NCBI RefSeq assembly: GCF_009846755.1
Contig: NZ_AQOR01000002.1
Location: forward strand, 124,001-188,000
Direction: 5' to 3'
Source of the DNA: Alcanivorax sp. S71-1-4
GTDB lineage: Bacteria > Pseudomonadota > Gammaproteobacteria > Pseudomonadales > Alcanivoracaceae
Length of the DNA stretch: 64,000 nucleotides
Part shown: positions 17,421-26,958 of the stretch, piece after piece
Layout of the letters: each line of letters opens with the position of its first letter
Position numbering within the stretch: position 1 is the first letter of the stretch
Notes under the pieces: generated by a model
What the model was told of the DNA's origin: nothing
What the model saw: only the letters and a program-made list of their open reading frames with translations
Databases searched by the model: none
Position numbers and translations under genes: made by a program

Positions 17421-18248
17421 TTAACCGAAGCGGCCGGTAATATAGGCTTCCGTCAGGTCGTGGTCCGGCTGGGTGAAGACCTTCTCGGTATTGTTCACCT
17501 CGATCAGCTCGCCCAGATGGAAGTAGGCCGTGCGGTCGGACACGCGCGCCGCCTGCTGCATGGAGTGCGTCACGATGGCGATGCTGTACTGGTTCGACAG
17601 CTCGTCGATCAGCTCTTCCACTTTTGCGGTGGCAATCGGGTCCAGCGCCGAGCAGGGCTCGTCCATCAGGATCACTTCCGGGCTCACTGCGATGGCCCGC
17701 GCGATGCACAGCCGCTGCTGCTGGCCACCGGACAGCCCGGTGCCCGGTTTGTCCAGGCGGTCTTTGACTTCTTCCCACAAACCGGCACGGCGCAGGCTGC
17801 TCTCGACGATATCGTCCAGATCACCGCGGCCACGCGCCAGGCCGTGCAGTTTTGGGCCGTAGGCAACGTTGTCGTAGATCGATTTCGGGAACGGGTTCGG
17901 CTTCTGGAACACCATGCCTACCTGGGCGCGCAGCAACACCACGTCCAGTGACGGATCGTAGATGTCGCGGCCGTCCAGCGTCACCTGGCCTTCCACCCGG
18001 CAACCGTCAATGGTGTCATTCATGCGATTCAGGGTTCGCAGGAAGGTGGACTTGCCGCAGCCGGACGGCCCGATGAAGGCGATCACCTCGTTTTCCATGA
18101 TATCCAGGTCGATACCCTTGATGGCCTGGGTATCGCCATAGAACACCTTGACGTCACGGGCGCTCATTTTCGCCTTTTCCGTCATGGCACCTTCGGCCTG
18201 TCGGGCCTGAGTGCGCTGGCTCATCATTTCCGGATTGACCATTTTCAT
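17421..18248 (-). CDS. pstB: phosphate ABC transporter ATPase PstB
   Basis: An ABC ATPase of about 275 residues with Walker [10 protein letters not shown], the ABC signature LSGGQQQRL, Walker B VILMDEP and the switch His in [25 protein letters not shown] is diagnostic for PstB. Start is taken as ATG 18248 with GGTGG before it; a GTG at 18257 overlapping the pstA stop is the alternative. It powers high-affinity phosphate uptake with PstA and PstC. Confidence 0.95.
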   Translation of the reverse strand: MKMVNPEMMSQRTQARQAEGAMTEKAKMSARDVKVFYGDTQAIKGIDLDIMENEVIAFIGPSGCGKSTFLRTLNRMNDTIDGCRVEGQVTLDGRDIYDPSLDVVLLRAQVGMVFQKPNPFPKSIYDNVAYGPKLHGLARGRGDLDDIVESSLRRAGLWEEVKDRLDKPGTGLSGGQQQRLCIARAIAVSPEVILMDEPCSALDPIATAKVEELIDELSNQYSIAIVTHSMQQAARVSDRTAYFHLGELIEVNNTEKVFTQPDHDLTEAYITGRFG

Positions 18249-18250
18249 TG

Positions 18251-19603
18251 TCACCACCTTCTCTCGAATTTCTTGCGCAGCAAGATAGCCAGCGCGTTCA
18301 GGCTGATCATCATGCTCAGCAGCACGATGATTGCCGCAGAGGTGCGGGCCTCAAAGAAGTTGCGCAGCTCGTTGCCCTGCCACAGATAGATCTGCACCGG
18401 CAAGGCTGTGGACTGTTCAAACGGCGTGGCCGGGATGTTGGCCACGAACGCATTCATGCCGATCAGCAGCAAGGGCGCCGTTTCGCCCAGGGCCTGCGCC
18501 ACACCGATAATGGCGCCAGTGAGCACGCCGGGGATGGCCAGTGGCAGCACCTGATGGAACACCATCTGCACTTTCGAGGCACCCAGCGCCAGCGCCGCCT
18601 GACGAATTGACGGAGGCACCGCCTTCAATGCAGCACGGGTGGCAATGATCACGGTTGGCAGCGTCATCAGACTCAGCACCAGACCACCCACCAGCGGTGC
18701 CGACAGCGGCAACCTGAACCAGTTGATGAAGATCGCCGCGCCCAGCAGGCCGAACACAATGGAGGGCACCGCCGCGAGGTTATTGATGTTCACTTCGATC
18801 AGATCGGTAAAACGGTTGCGCGGCGCAAACTCTTCCAGATAGACCGCGCTGGCCACGCCCACCGGCACCGCCAGGAAGATGACGATCATCATCATGAACA
18901 GCGAGCCCATGAAGGCCCCGGCCAGACCGGCCGCTGCCGGTGAGCTGCGCGAATCCGGGTTGGTAAACAGCGGCGTGGCAAACTTGATGTTCAGCACGCC
19001 CTCTGCCTTCAGTGCGTCGGCCAGATCGCGCACCGGCGCACGCAACTGCTGCTGGCTGTCCGGCAGGCTGCGGTCGATATTGCCGCGCACCCAGACATCC
19101 ACGTTGGCATCGGCCAGCAGATCCAGCTTCACCGTCTTGCCGATCAGTGAAGTGTCTTCGATCACCATGTCACGCAGACGGAAGCGCTCGCTGCTGGTGA
19201 ACAGTGCGCGCACGTCGCGGCGTTGTTTTTCCAGCTCCGGTTTCAGCGCGATGATGCTGTTCTCCATGATCCTGTTCCAGTTCACCATGGTGAGCTGGCT
19301 CTGCCAGGCGATTTCGCGCTCGCGGAATGCCTGCGGTGATTCACCGGTCTGGAACACCGGCTGCGGGTCCACCTGGATAACGGCCGGGTCAAAAAACACA
19401 TCCACGGTAATCGCCGACTGCCAGAACGCCGGCAGGCCGCGCACGAGGATGCTGATAAACAGCAGCGCCACAAAAGCCAGGCCAGCCATGACCGCCCCCA
19501 GGCCGAACAGCCGGAAGCGGGTCTCCCGCGCATGGCGCCGGCGCAGGCTTTTCTCCACGCGGCTCTGGATGATGGCGCGTTCGCTCAGCGTCTCGTTGCT
19601 CAT
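18251..19603 (-). CDS. pstA: phosphate ABC transporter permease PstA
   Basis: A 450-residue permease. An N-terminal extension of about 200 residues, with one membrane segment and a periplasmic region, precedes the usual six-segment permease domain. The EAA loop is seen in [20 protein letters not shown]. Such long PstA proteins are common in marine gammaproteobacteria. Its ATG overlaps the pstC stop by one base. Confidence 0.94.
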   Translation of the reverse strand: MSNETLSERAIIQSRVEKSLRRRHARETRFRLFGLGAVMAGLAFVALLFISILVRGLPAFWQSAITVDVFFDPAVIQVDPQPVFQTGESPQAFREREIAWQSQLTMVNWNRIMENSIIALKPELEKQRRDVRALFTSSERFRLRDMVIEDTSLIGKTVKLDLLADANVDVWVRGNIDRSLPDSQQQLRAPVRDLADALKAEGVLNIKFATPLFTNPDSRSSPAAAGLAGAFMGSLFMMMIVIFLAVPVGVASAVYLEEFAPRNRFTDLIEVNINNLAAVPSIVFGLLGAAIFINWFRLPLSAPLVGGLVLSLMTLPTVIIATRAALKAVPPSIRQAALALGASKVQMVFHQVLPLAIPGVLTGAIIGVAQALGETAPLLLIGMNAFVANIPATPFEQSTALPVQIYLWQGNELRNFFEARTSAAIIVLLSMMISLNALAILLRKKFERRW

Positions 19604-20979
19604 CAGTCGTATTGCTCCCGATATTTGCGCACGATGTACAGCGCCACCACGTTAAGCCCCAGCGTAATCACGAACAGCGTCAGGCCGAGTGCAAACGCGA
19701 CCAGTGATTGCGGGCTGGCGAAATCGGTGTCGCCGGTGAGCTGGTTGACAATGGTCACGGTCACGGTGGACACCGCTTCCAGCGGATTGGCGTGCAACAC
19801 CGGGCTGTTGCCGGCCGCCAGCACCACAATCATCGTTTCGCCGATGGCACGGCTCGCCGCCAGCAAAAAGGCCCCAACGATGCCCGGCAATGCCGCCGGC
19901 AGTACAACCTGGCGAATGGTTTCCGATTTGGTTGCACCGAGCCCCAGCGAACCGTCACGCAGAGACTGCGGCACCTGGGTAATGATGTCGTCAGACAACG
20001 ACGACACAAACGGAATGATCATCACGCCCATGACAAAACCGGCGGTGAGCGCGCTGGTAGCGCGAATCTGGATACCCAGCATGTTGCCCACACTGGCAAA
20101 GAACGGCCCGATCACCAGCAGCGCGAACACGCCATAAACGATCGTCGGAATACCCGCCAGCACTTCGATGACCGGCTTGGCCACCGAGCGCAGCCAGGAA
20201 GGCGCGTACTCGGCCATATAGATGGCGGTCATCAGACCGATCGGCACAGCCACCAGCAGGGCGATAAAGCTCACCATCAGGGTGCCCCACAGCAACGGCA
20301 GCAGGCCGAATTCACCCTGCCCGCCCGCACCGGTGGTGCTGAATCGCGGATTCCAGGTGGTGCCAAAAAAGAAGTCGATGGGGCTGACAAAGGAGAAGAA
20401 GTGCATCGCTTCGCCAAACATGGAGAACACGATACCGACGGTGGTCAGGATCGCCACGCCGGAGCACAACGCCAGCAGGACACTGACCACTTTCTCGACA
20501 TGATTCCGCGCGCGCAGGCCGGCCTGAATGCGGCGGCGCGCCACCACCAGCCCGGCCAGGGCCAATGACGCCATCACGGAAATCTTGGCCAGCTGGCCGA
20601 TGTTGCGCAGCCGCGACAACGCGTCGGCGGCGGCGGCTTCATAAGGTGCGATATCGCCGGCCACGCCGAAGCCGGAAGCGATGTCGTTCAAGCGGCGCAT
20701 CAACACAGTGATCTGCTGCGCCGTCAGGTTGGCCATCTCGGGCGGCAACTCGGAGAGCACCACCGCGCGGATCACGGACGGCTCCACCGCCGACCAGATC
20801 AGGAAGACCAGCAATGCCGGCAGGCCACACCACAGTGCCACCAGCCAGCCGTAATAACCGGGCCGCGAATGCATGCGCTCGCTGCTGCCGCGCGCGACGG
20901 CACGGCTGCGCATCAGGCCCATCTGATAAGCCACCGCCATCAGCATCAGCAAAATGGCGATCAGCGTCAGGTTACTCAT
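19603..20979 (-). CDS. pstC: phosphate ABC transporter permease PstC
   Basis: A 458-residue permease. Two or three extra hydrophobic segments at the N-terminus precede the BPD permease domain, whose EAA loop lies in VPQSLRDGSLGLGATKSE. ATG 20979 is preferred (GGAG six bases upstream) over the longer in-frame start at 21060. It forms the phosphate channel with PstA. Confidence 0.94.
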   Translation of the reverse strand: MSNLTLIAILLMLMAVAYQMGLMRSRAVARGSSERMHSRPGYYGWLVALWCGLPALLVFLIWSAVEPSVIRAVVLSELPPEMANLTAQQITVLMRRLNDIASGFGVAGDIAPYEAAAADALSRLRNIGQLAKISVMASLALAGLVVARRRIQAGLRARNHVEKVVSVLLALCSGVAILTTVGIVFSMFGEAMHFFSFVSPIDFFFGTTWNPRFSTTGAGGQGEFGLLPLLWGTLMVSFIALLVAVPIGLMTAIYMAEYAPSWLRSVAKPVIEVLAGIPTIVYGVFALLVIGPFFASVGNMLGIQIRATSALTAGFVMGVMIIPFVSSLSDDIITQVPQSLRDGSLGLGATKSETIRQVVLPAALPGIVGAFLLAASRAIGETMIVVLAAGNSPVLHANPLEAVSTVTVTIVNQLTGDTDFASPQSLVAFALGLTLFVITLGLNVVALYIVRKYREQYD

Positions 20980-21075
20980 CTTGACTCCAGTTGCCCGTCG
21001 CCGGATGGCGGACATGTGTTGCAGATCAAAGGAGCGGTTGTCATATTGCGGCAACAACACTCCAGAAACCAGCAG

Positions 21076-21106
21076 CCCCCGGCGGCCCTTTCCAGGCCGC
21101 CGGGGG
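21076..21106 (-). terminator. 12-bp GC stem between pstS and pstC
   Basis: CCCCCGGCGGCC at 21076-21087 pairs perfectly with 21095-21106 around a 7-base loop. It follows pstS and lacks a U-tract, as expected for a partial terminator or 3' stabiliser that keeps the binding protein more abundant than the permeases. Confidence 0.65.
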
Positions 21107-21174
21107 CCGGGTGTTACCAGAGGCGATGGCGGACGTGATCATGCCTCATCGTCCGCCCTCCCCTGAGCACTGCC

Positions 21175-22209
21175 TTACTGAACGGCCTTGCGGGCCTTGA
21201 AGTCGGCCACTTCTCTGGCGCGCTCTTCGTCGTTCAGCGGGATCAGGCCAGCTTCTTCCAGCGGGCTGCCGAAACCGGATACCTGGTCGTTCAGGAAGTA
21301 CTCGACATACTGCTCAATACCCGGGATCACGCCGATGTGCTCGCCTTTCACGTAGAAGAACAGCGGGCGGGACACCGGGTATTCGCCAGAGCCGATGGTT
21401 TCCAGGCTTGGGGTCACACCGTCGATGGTGGCCACTTTCAGGCGGTCACGGTTCTGGTCATAGAAGCTCAGACCGAAGACACCCACCGCGTCGGCCTGGG
21501 CTTGCAGGCGTGCCAGGGTTTCGGTGTAGTCACCGGCGATCTCGATGATGCGGCCGTCTTGACGCAGGGTCAGACAGGCTTGCGATTGCGCATCCTTGTC
21601 CATCGCCTTGATTGCCGGGTAAGTGGTGCAACCGGCGTGAATCACTTTCTCTTCGAACACTTCACGGGTGCCGTGGTTGGAGGCCGGGATCACCAGGATG
21701 ATTTCCTGGTTCGGCAGGCTGGCGTCGATCTGCGACCAGCGGGTGTACGGGTTGGCCACCATTTTGCCGTCCTGCGGCACTTGCGCGGCAGCAGCGGCGA
21801 AGATGTGCTTCGGCTCCAGCGCGAAGGTGCCCTTGTCGGCGCGTGAGGCAAACACGATACCATCGTAGCCGAACTGGATTTCCAGAATCTGCTTCACACC
21901 GGCACCGGCGCAGCTTTCCACTTCGCTGGACTTGATGGCGCGGGAGGCGTTGGCGATGTCGATGGTGTTGGCGCCCACGCCCTGGCAGAACTGACGCAGA
22001 CCGCCGCTGGAGCCGCCCGACCCCACCACCGGGGTGTTGAACTGGCCGAAGGCGTTGCCGAACTCTTCCGCCACGATGCTGGCGAACGGCAGCACCGTGG
22101 ACGAACCGGCGATCTGGATGGTGTCACGGGCCATTGCCGGTGCGGCAACGGTGGTCATGGCAGCGGCGGCGAACGCCAGGCCAAGAGTTTGCTTGAAACG
22201 CATTGTCAT
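21175..22209 (-). CDS. pstS: phosphate-binding periplasmic protein PstS
   Basis: A 344-residue secreted binding protein. The signal peptide (LGLAFAAAAMTTVAAPAMA) is followed by the phosphate-site loop IAGSSTVLPFAS and by the VGSGGSSGGLRQFC stretch. Length and domain order fit the larger PstS family of gammaproteobacteria. It delivers phosphate to PstCAB and is driven by the tandem Pho box about 230 bp upstream. Confidence 0.95.
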   Translation of the reverse strand: MTMRFKQTLGLAFAAAAMTTVAAPAMARDTIQIAGSSTVLPFASIVAEEFGNAFGQFNTPVVGSGGSSGGLRQFCQGVGANTIDIANASRAIKSSEVESCAGAGVKQILEIQFGYDGIVFASRADKGTFALEPKHIFAAAAAQVPQDGKMVANPYTRWSQIDASLPNQEIILVIPASNHGTREVFEEKVIHAGCTTYPAIKAMDKDAQSQACLTLRQDGRIIEIAGDYTETLARLQAQADAVGVFGLSFYDQNRDRLKVATIDGVTPSLETIGSGEYPVSRPLFFYVKGEHIGVIPGIEQYVEYFLNDQVSGFGSPLEEAGLIPLNDEERAREVADFKARKAVQ

Positions 22210-22270
22210 ATCCTCGTCTGCATCTGCGAATTTGCGGCATCACCGTTGATGCCCGCCTGGTCCAGGCCTT

Positions 22271-22322
22271 CAGAATCCGGGTTCCCCCGATGGCCCCCGG
22301 GACCAAGGGTCACTGGATTCTG
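22271..22322 (-). repeat. inverted repeat in the pstS leader
   Basis: CAGAATCC at 22271-22278 pairs with GGATTCTG at 22315-22322, enclosing a GC-rich segment. It lies in the roughly 200-base 5' leader between the pstS promoter and its start codon and may fold into a structured leader. Confidence 0.4.
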
Positions 22323-22419
22323 GGCAGCAACTGTTGCAGTGGTGTGACACTTGGGCCGTTCGCACTCAATCCATCGGCCCCGGCGCAGGCATCTGCCACG
22401 CGTTGCTTCGATCGAACGC

Positions 22420-22464
22420 AGTCTAGGTCAGTTTTGTGACAACAAAATGACATCTTTCCGACAG
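22420..22464 (-). promoter_or_regulatory. tandem Pho box and promoter of pstSCAB-phoU
   Basis: Read on the minus strand, three 7-mers (CTGTCGG, ATGTCAT, TTGTCAC) are spaced exactly 11 bp apart by AAAG and TTTG linkers at 22464-22436. They are followed by a weaker CTGACC, then TAGACT at 22425-22420 as the probable -10. This is the arrangement of PhoB-activated promoters lacking a -35. Confidence 0.85.
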
Positions 22465-22596
22465 CCATTCCGGCGGCTGGCCGGGGCGTACCACGCAAAT
22501 CCGCCCCTTTCCCGGCCTGCGACGGCATTTATGTACCATCAGCGGATTGTATGAGGCCCTACCTTCAGTACACTTGCGCTTCAGGACCTACCACCC

Positions 22597-23010
22597 ATGA
22601 CAAGAACGGATCAGATCATGACCGACGACCGCGACGACGAACCGCAACCGGGCGGTGAGCTCGCCATCCAGACCATCGCCATGCCCCAGGACGCCAACTG
22701 GAACGGGGACATCTTTGGCGGCTGGCTGGTCTCCCAGATGGACCTGGCCGGCGCCGTGTGCGCCCGCAAGACCGCCCGCGGGCGGGTCGCCACCGTGGCC
22801 ATCGATTCCATGTCCTTCCTGCGCCCGGTGCCCGTGGGCGCCGTCGTCAGCTGCTACACCGAACTGCTGGACGTGGGCCGCAGCTCGATGAACATTCGCG
22901 TGGAAGTCTGGATCCGCAGCATGGGCGAGGTGGCCAAAGTCACCGAAGGGCTGTTCACCTTCGTGGCCATCGACCAGACCGGCCGCACCCGGGCCGTCCA
23001 TCAGGACTGA
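22597..23010 (+). CDS. yciA: acyl-CoA thioesterase, YciA-like hotdog protein
   Basis: A 137-residue hotdog-fold protein with the YciA motif GDIFGGWLVSQMDLAG followed by VATVAIDSMSFLRPVPVGAV. Such hexameric enzymes hydrolyse acyl-CoAs. The start could also be the ATG 21 bases later. It is divergent from pstS, so the 387-bp gap holds both the Pho promoter and this gene's promoter. Confidence 0.88.
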   Translation: MTRTDQIMTDDRDDEPQPGGELAIQTIAMPQDANWNGDIFGGWLVSQMDLAGAVCARKTARGRVATVAIDSMSFLRPVPVGAVVSCYTELLDVGRSSMNIRVEVWIRSMGEVAKVTEGLFTFVAIDQTGRTRAVHQD

Positions 23011-23080
23011 GGCGCGCATATCTCACTGCACGCATCCCCGTTATACTGGCGGCCACGCTGTCTGTCAGGGATGCGGAACG

Positions 23081-23983
23081 ATGCGTCAGTGGTGGTTTTG
23101 CGGTGATCTGATCCTGGCCGGCCTGATCCTGGCTGGCCTGATCGGCACACCCGCCGGGGCGGAAGAGGTCATCCAGTATCCGGCACCGGTGAACGAGCGC
23201 GACCAGCGCGACCTGTACATCATCGAGTTGTTGCGCCTGGCGCTGGACAAGACCGTCGACAGCCATGGCCCCTACCGGCTGGAACCGGCCAGCGAAGCCC
23301 TGACCCAGAGCCGCGCGCTGGCGGAGCTCTCCCGCGGCCGTGAGCTGGACGTGGTCTGGAGCATGACCTCCATCGAGCGCGAGCAGCTCGCCCGCCCGAT
23401 CCGAATCCCCCTGCTCAAGGGCCTGCTCGGCTACCGCCTGCTGATCATCCGCGACGAAGACGCCCCCTGGTTTGCCAGCGTGGACAGCCTGGACCCGTTG
23501 CGCGAGGTGCGCGCCGGCCAGGGCCACGACTGGCCGGACGTGGACATCCTCAATGCCAACGGCCTGTCGGTGGTCCGCGCCAGCAGCTACGACAGCCTGT
23601 TCCTGATGCTCGATCAGGGCCGCTTCGACTACCTCCCGCGCGGGCTCACCGAAGCCTGGGCGGAGCTGGACCAGCGCCCGGAAATGGCCATCACCGTGGC
23701 CCCCGGTCTGCTGCTGTACTACCCCACCGCCGCCTATTTCTTCGTCGCCCCGGACAATGCCCCCCTGGCCGAACGGCTGACACAGGGGCTGGAGACGGCC
23801 ATCGCCGACGGCAGCTTCGACCGGCTGTTCTTCAATCACCCGCAACATAAAGAAGCCCTGGCCCGCACGCGCGCCAGCGTGCGCCGTGTACTGACACTGG
23901 ACAACCCGGTACTGCCGGCGGCAACACCACTGAACCGGCCGGCATTGTGGTACCGGCCCGACCTGCTGCCACGCGAGCCCTGA
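23081..23983 (+). CDS. periplasmic solute-binding-like protein
   Basis: A 300-residue protein with a signal peptide ([18 protein letters not shown]). The rest reads like a type 2 periplasmic-binding fold of the SBP_bac_3 kind: [34 protein letters not shown] near residues 90-125, and a C-terminal [22 protein letters not shown] helix typical of the fold. No transporter or kinase genes adjoin it, so it may be an orphan sensor or binding protein. Its ligand is unknown. Confidence 0.75.
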   Translation: MRQWWFCGDLILAGLILAGLIGTPAGAEEVIQYPAPVNERDQRDLYIIELLRLALDKTVDSHGPYRLEPASEALTQSRALAELSRGRELDVVWSMTSIEREQLARPIRIPLLKGLLGYRLLIIRDEDAPWFASVDSLDPLREVRAGQGHDWPDVDILNANGLSVVRASSYDSLFLMLDQGRFDYLPRGLTEAWAELDQRPEMAITVAPGLLLYYPTAAYFFVAPDNAPLAERLTQGLETAIADGSFDRLFFNHPQHKEALARTRASVRRVLTLDNPVLPAATPLNRPALWYRPDLLPREP

Positions 23984-24074
23984 CATCACAGCGCCACGCA
24001 TCGCTGGATACTCACAGGCACAGGCCCTAGACTTCGTTTCTTTCCATGCCAACAAGGTTCTGAAGTCGCCCCTG

Positions 24075-25226
24075 ATGTTTGATCCCACCGCGCCCGATTC
24101 AGTGGGGCTGGTCAAGCCCGCCCTGATGCATTTCGACGAGCCGCTTGAGCTCGAATGTCGCCGCGTGCTTCCCAGCTACGACCTGATGTACGAAACCTAC
24201 GGCACCCTGAACGCCGCGCATTCCAACGCGGTGCTGATCTGCCATGCGCTGTCCGGGCACCATCACGCCGCCGGCTACCACAGCCCGGAGGACAAGCGCC
24301 CCGGCTGGTGGGATAACTGCATCGGGCCGGGCAAGCCGATCGACACCAACCGGTTTTTCGTGGTCGCGCTGAACAACCTCGGCGGTTGCCACGGCTCCAC
24401 CGGGCCCGGCACCGTCAACCCGGAAACCGGCCAGCCCTGGGGGCCGGACTTCCCGATGGTGACAGTGAAGGACTGGGTCACCAGCCAGGCGCGTCTGGCT
24501 GACCGGCTCGGCATCCGGCGCTGGGCGGCGGTGATCGGCGGCAGCCTCGGCGGCATGCAGGCCCTGCAGTGGGCCATCGACTATCCCGACCGCATCGGCC
24601 ATGCCGCCGTGATCGCCTCGGCACCGAAGCTGTCGGCACAGAACATCGCCTTCAACGAGGTCGCGCGGCAATCGATCCTGACCGACCCGAATTTCCATGG
24701 CGGCCGCTATTACCTGCACGATACCTACCCGCGCCAGGGCCTGATTCTGGCGCGCATGGTCGGCCACATCACCTATCTCAGCGACGACGCCATGCGCGCC
24801 AAGTTCGGCCGTGACCTGCAAAGCGGACGGTTTCATTTCGGCTTTGATGTGGAATTCCAGGTGGAGAGTTACCTGCGTCATCAGGGCGAGACGTTTTCGC
24901 GCAATTTCGACGCCAACACCTACCTGCTGATGACCAAGGCACTGGATTATTTCGATCCGGCGCGCAACTTTGACAACTCCCTGGAAACCGCCCTGTCGCA
25001 TGCCACCTGCCAGTTCCTGGTGATCTCCTTCACCTCCGACTGGCGCTTCTCGCCAGAGCGCTCCGAGGAAATCGTCAATGCGCTGGTGGCGGTCGACCGC
25101 GATGTCAGCTATGCCGAAGTCGACACCGACAAAGGCCATGATGCGTTCCTGCTGGACATCCCTGAATACACGCGGCTGTTCGGCGCCTATATGCGCCGCG
25201 TCGCCGATGAACTGGAGAACGCATGA
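24075..25226 (+). CDS. metX: homoserine O-acyltransferase MetX
   Basis: A 383-residue alpha/beta hydrolase-fold transferase. The nucleophile S157 sits in [10 protein letters not shown], the oxyanion region in [13 protein letters not shown], and the catalytic Asp and His in [10 protein letters not shown] and [10 protein letters not shown]. It activates homoserine for methionine synthesis. In gammaproteobacteria with metX-metW pairs the acyl donor is often succinyl-CoA, so the specificity (acetyl or succinyl) is not settled here. Overlaps metW by 4 bp. Confidence 0.94.
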   Translation: MFDPTAPDSVGLVKPALMHFDEPLELECRRVLPSYDLMYETYGTLNAAHSNAVLICHALSGHHHAAGYHSPEDKRPGWWDNCIGPGKPIDTNRFFVVALNNLGGCHGSTGPGTVNPETGQPWGPDFPMVTVKDWVTSQARLADRLGIRRWAAVIGGSLGGMQALQWAIDYPDRIGHAAVIASAPKLSAQNIAFNEVARQSILTDPNFHGGRYYLHDTYPRQGLILARMVGHITYLSDDAMRAKFGRDLQSGRFHFGFDVEFQVESYLRHQGETFSRNFDANTYLLMTKALDYFDPARNFDNSLETALSHATCQFLVISFTSDWRFSPERSEEIVNALVAVDRDVSYAEVDTDKGHDAFLLDIPEYTRLFGAYMRRVADELENA

Positions 25227-25819
25227 TGCTGCGCCAGGACCTCGCCATCATCCGTGACTGGATACCGCAGGGCGCACAGGTGCTTGATCTGGGTTGCGGT
25301 GACGGCACCCTGCTCGCGCACCTGCGCGACAATCTCGGCGTGCGTGGCTATGGGCTGGAAATTGACCAGGACAATATTGCCGCCTGCATCGAAAAAGGCG
25401 TCAACGTGATTGAACAGGATATCGACGAAGGGCTCGGCAATATCGCCGACCAGCGTTTCGATTACGTGCTCATGACCCAGGCCCTGCAGGCCGTGCAGCG
25501 ACCTGATCAGGTGCTGTCGGAAATGCTGCGCGTGGGCCGCGAGGCGATCGTGACGTTCCCGAACTTCGGCTACTGGCGTGTGCGCGGCTATCTGTTCTTC
25601 AAGGGCCGCATGCCGGTGTCACGCCGGCTGCCCTATGAATGGTACGACACACCGAACATCCATTTGTGCACCGTGCGCGACTTTGATACCCACTGCCAGA
25701 AAAACGGCTTCCGGGTGCTGGAACGGCGCGTGCTCAACCATGACCACCGCTCGGCCCTGTTCAGCCAGTTATGGCCGAATTTTTTCGGCGAACTGGCGAT
25801 GTACCGTGTCACCCGCTGA
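25223..25819 (+). CDS. metW: methionine biosynthesis protein MetW
   Basis: A 198-residue class I methyltransferase-fold protein with the SAM-binding motif [15 protein letters not shown] and the MetW-typical [16 protein letters not shown] segment. It is coupled to MetX by a 4-bp overlap. In other bacteria it supports MetX activity; its own methyltransferase reaction is not established. Confidence 0.94.
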   Translation: MMLRQDLAIIRDWIPQGAQVLDLGCGDGTLLAHLRDNLGVRGYGLEIDQDNIAACIEKGVNVIEQDIDEGLGNIADQRFDYVLMTQALQAVQRPDQVLSEMLRVGREAIVTFPNFGYWRVRGYLFFKGRMPVSRRLPYEWYDTPNIHLCTVRDFDTHCQKNGFRVLERRVLNHDHRSALFSQLWPNFFGELAMYRVTR

Positions 25820-25831
25820 CGGATACCGCTG

Positions 25832-26428
25832 ATGAAGATCGTGCTCGCCTCGGGCAACCAGAAAAAGCTGGACGAACTCAACGCCATTCTCGCGCCACTG
25901 GGCTGCGACGTGCTGCCGCAAGGCAGCTTCAATGTGCCGGAAGCCGAAGAAACCGGCCTGACCTTTGTCGAGAATGCCATTCTCAAGGCCCGCAACGCCG
26001 CCGCGCATACCGGGCTGCCGGCCATCAGCGACGATTCCGGTATCGAGGTGGATGCCCTCAACGGCGCGCCCGGTATTTATTCCGCGCGCTTCGCCGGCCC
26101 GGACGCCACCGATGCCGCCAACAATGCCTTGCTGATACAACGCCTCAATGCCCTGCCGGACGCCACGCGCCGTGCCCGCTACCAGTGCGTGATCGTATTC
26201 ATGCGCCATGCCGAGGACCCGGTACCGCTGATTGCCCATGGCAGCTGGGAAGGTGAAATCGTGTTGCAGCCGGCCGGCGAGCAGGGGTTTGGTTATGACC
26301 CGTATTTCTATATTCCGTCGCTGGGCTGCACTGCCGCGCAAATGGCACCGGCAGAAAAAAACCGCATCAGTCATCGTGGCCAGGCCCTGGCATCGCTGAT
26401 GGAACAACTCCGTCCACGCCTGGCCTGA
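25832..26428 (+). CDS. rdgB: XTP/dITP diphosphatase
   Basis: A 198-residue Ham1/RdgB enzyme with the N-terminal nucleotide-binding motif VLASGNQKKLDELNAIL, ISDDSGIEVDALNGAPGIYS in the centre and the C-terminal SHRGQAL. It removes non-canonical purine nucleotides from the pool. It follows metW by 12 bp and is likely in the same operon. Confidence 0.95.
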   Translation: MKIVLASGNQKKLDELNAILAPLGCDVLPQGSFNVPEAEETGLTFVENAILKARNAAAHTGLPAISDDSGIEVDALNGAPGIYSARFAGPDATDAANNALLIQRLNALPDATRRARYQCVIVFMRHAEDPVPLIAHGSWEGEIVLQPAGEQGFGYDPYFYIPSLGCTAAQMAPAEKNRISHRGQALASLMEQLRPRLA

Positions 26429-26589
26429 TCGGACTCTCCCGGCCCGGCAGACCGTGCAGGAATACAAACAAGTGTTAAACCTGGGCGAAACCACAAACTA
26501 TGCCCTCTCCTTCTGCTCTTACTATCAGGTAGTCTCTGCGTGAGGTTGGAAACCGCAAAGACGAATTGTCAGCAGATAAGGAGATTCTC

Positions 26590-26832
26590 ATGAAGAAAGT
26601 ATCGCTCGCCGGCCTGGCCCTGATCAGTGCGTTTGCCATTGCAGCCTGTGACAAGGGACCGGCTGAAGAAGCAGGCGAAAACATCGACGACGCCGGGGAA
26701 CGCATTGAGAAAACCTGGGACTCTGCGACCGGTAACGAAGGCGCGATGGAAAAAGCAGGCCGCGCCGTCGATGAAACCTATGAAGACACCAAGGACGCGG
26801 TGAAAGACACCTACGAGGATGCCACCAACTGA
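26590..26832 (+). CDS. small lipoprotein of unknown function
   Basis: An 80-residue protein with a lipoprotein signal (LALISAFAIAAC, Cys at the lipobox) and a mature part that is very acidic and helical, with repeated patterns such as YEDTKDAVKDTYEDA. The start ATG 26590 has AAGGAGA eight bases before it. It lies alone between rdgB and a strong terminator. A role in the cell envelope is likely, but nothing more specific can be said. Confidence 0.85.
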   Translation: MKKVSLAGLALISAFAIAACDKGPAEEAGENIDDAGERIEKTWDSATGNEGAMEKAGRAVDETYEDTKDAVKDTYEDATN

Positions 26833-26854
26833 TCCGTTTTCGTCGCGTGTCATG

Positions 26855-26884
26855 AAAGGCGCCGCAAGGCGCCTTTCTCTTTTC
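26855..26884 (+). terminator. rho-independent terminator after small lipoprotein
   Basis: AAAGGCGCC, loop GCAA, GGCGCCTTT, then TCTCTTTT. It is placed 22 bases after the stop codon. Confidence 0.88.
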
Positions 26885-26958
26885 TGGCGACAAGCCGGTG
26901 ACAGTCCAGCGGGCAGCGCCTAGACTGCCCTTCTCCCTGACACGCACCCGGTCCGATC

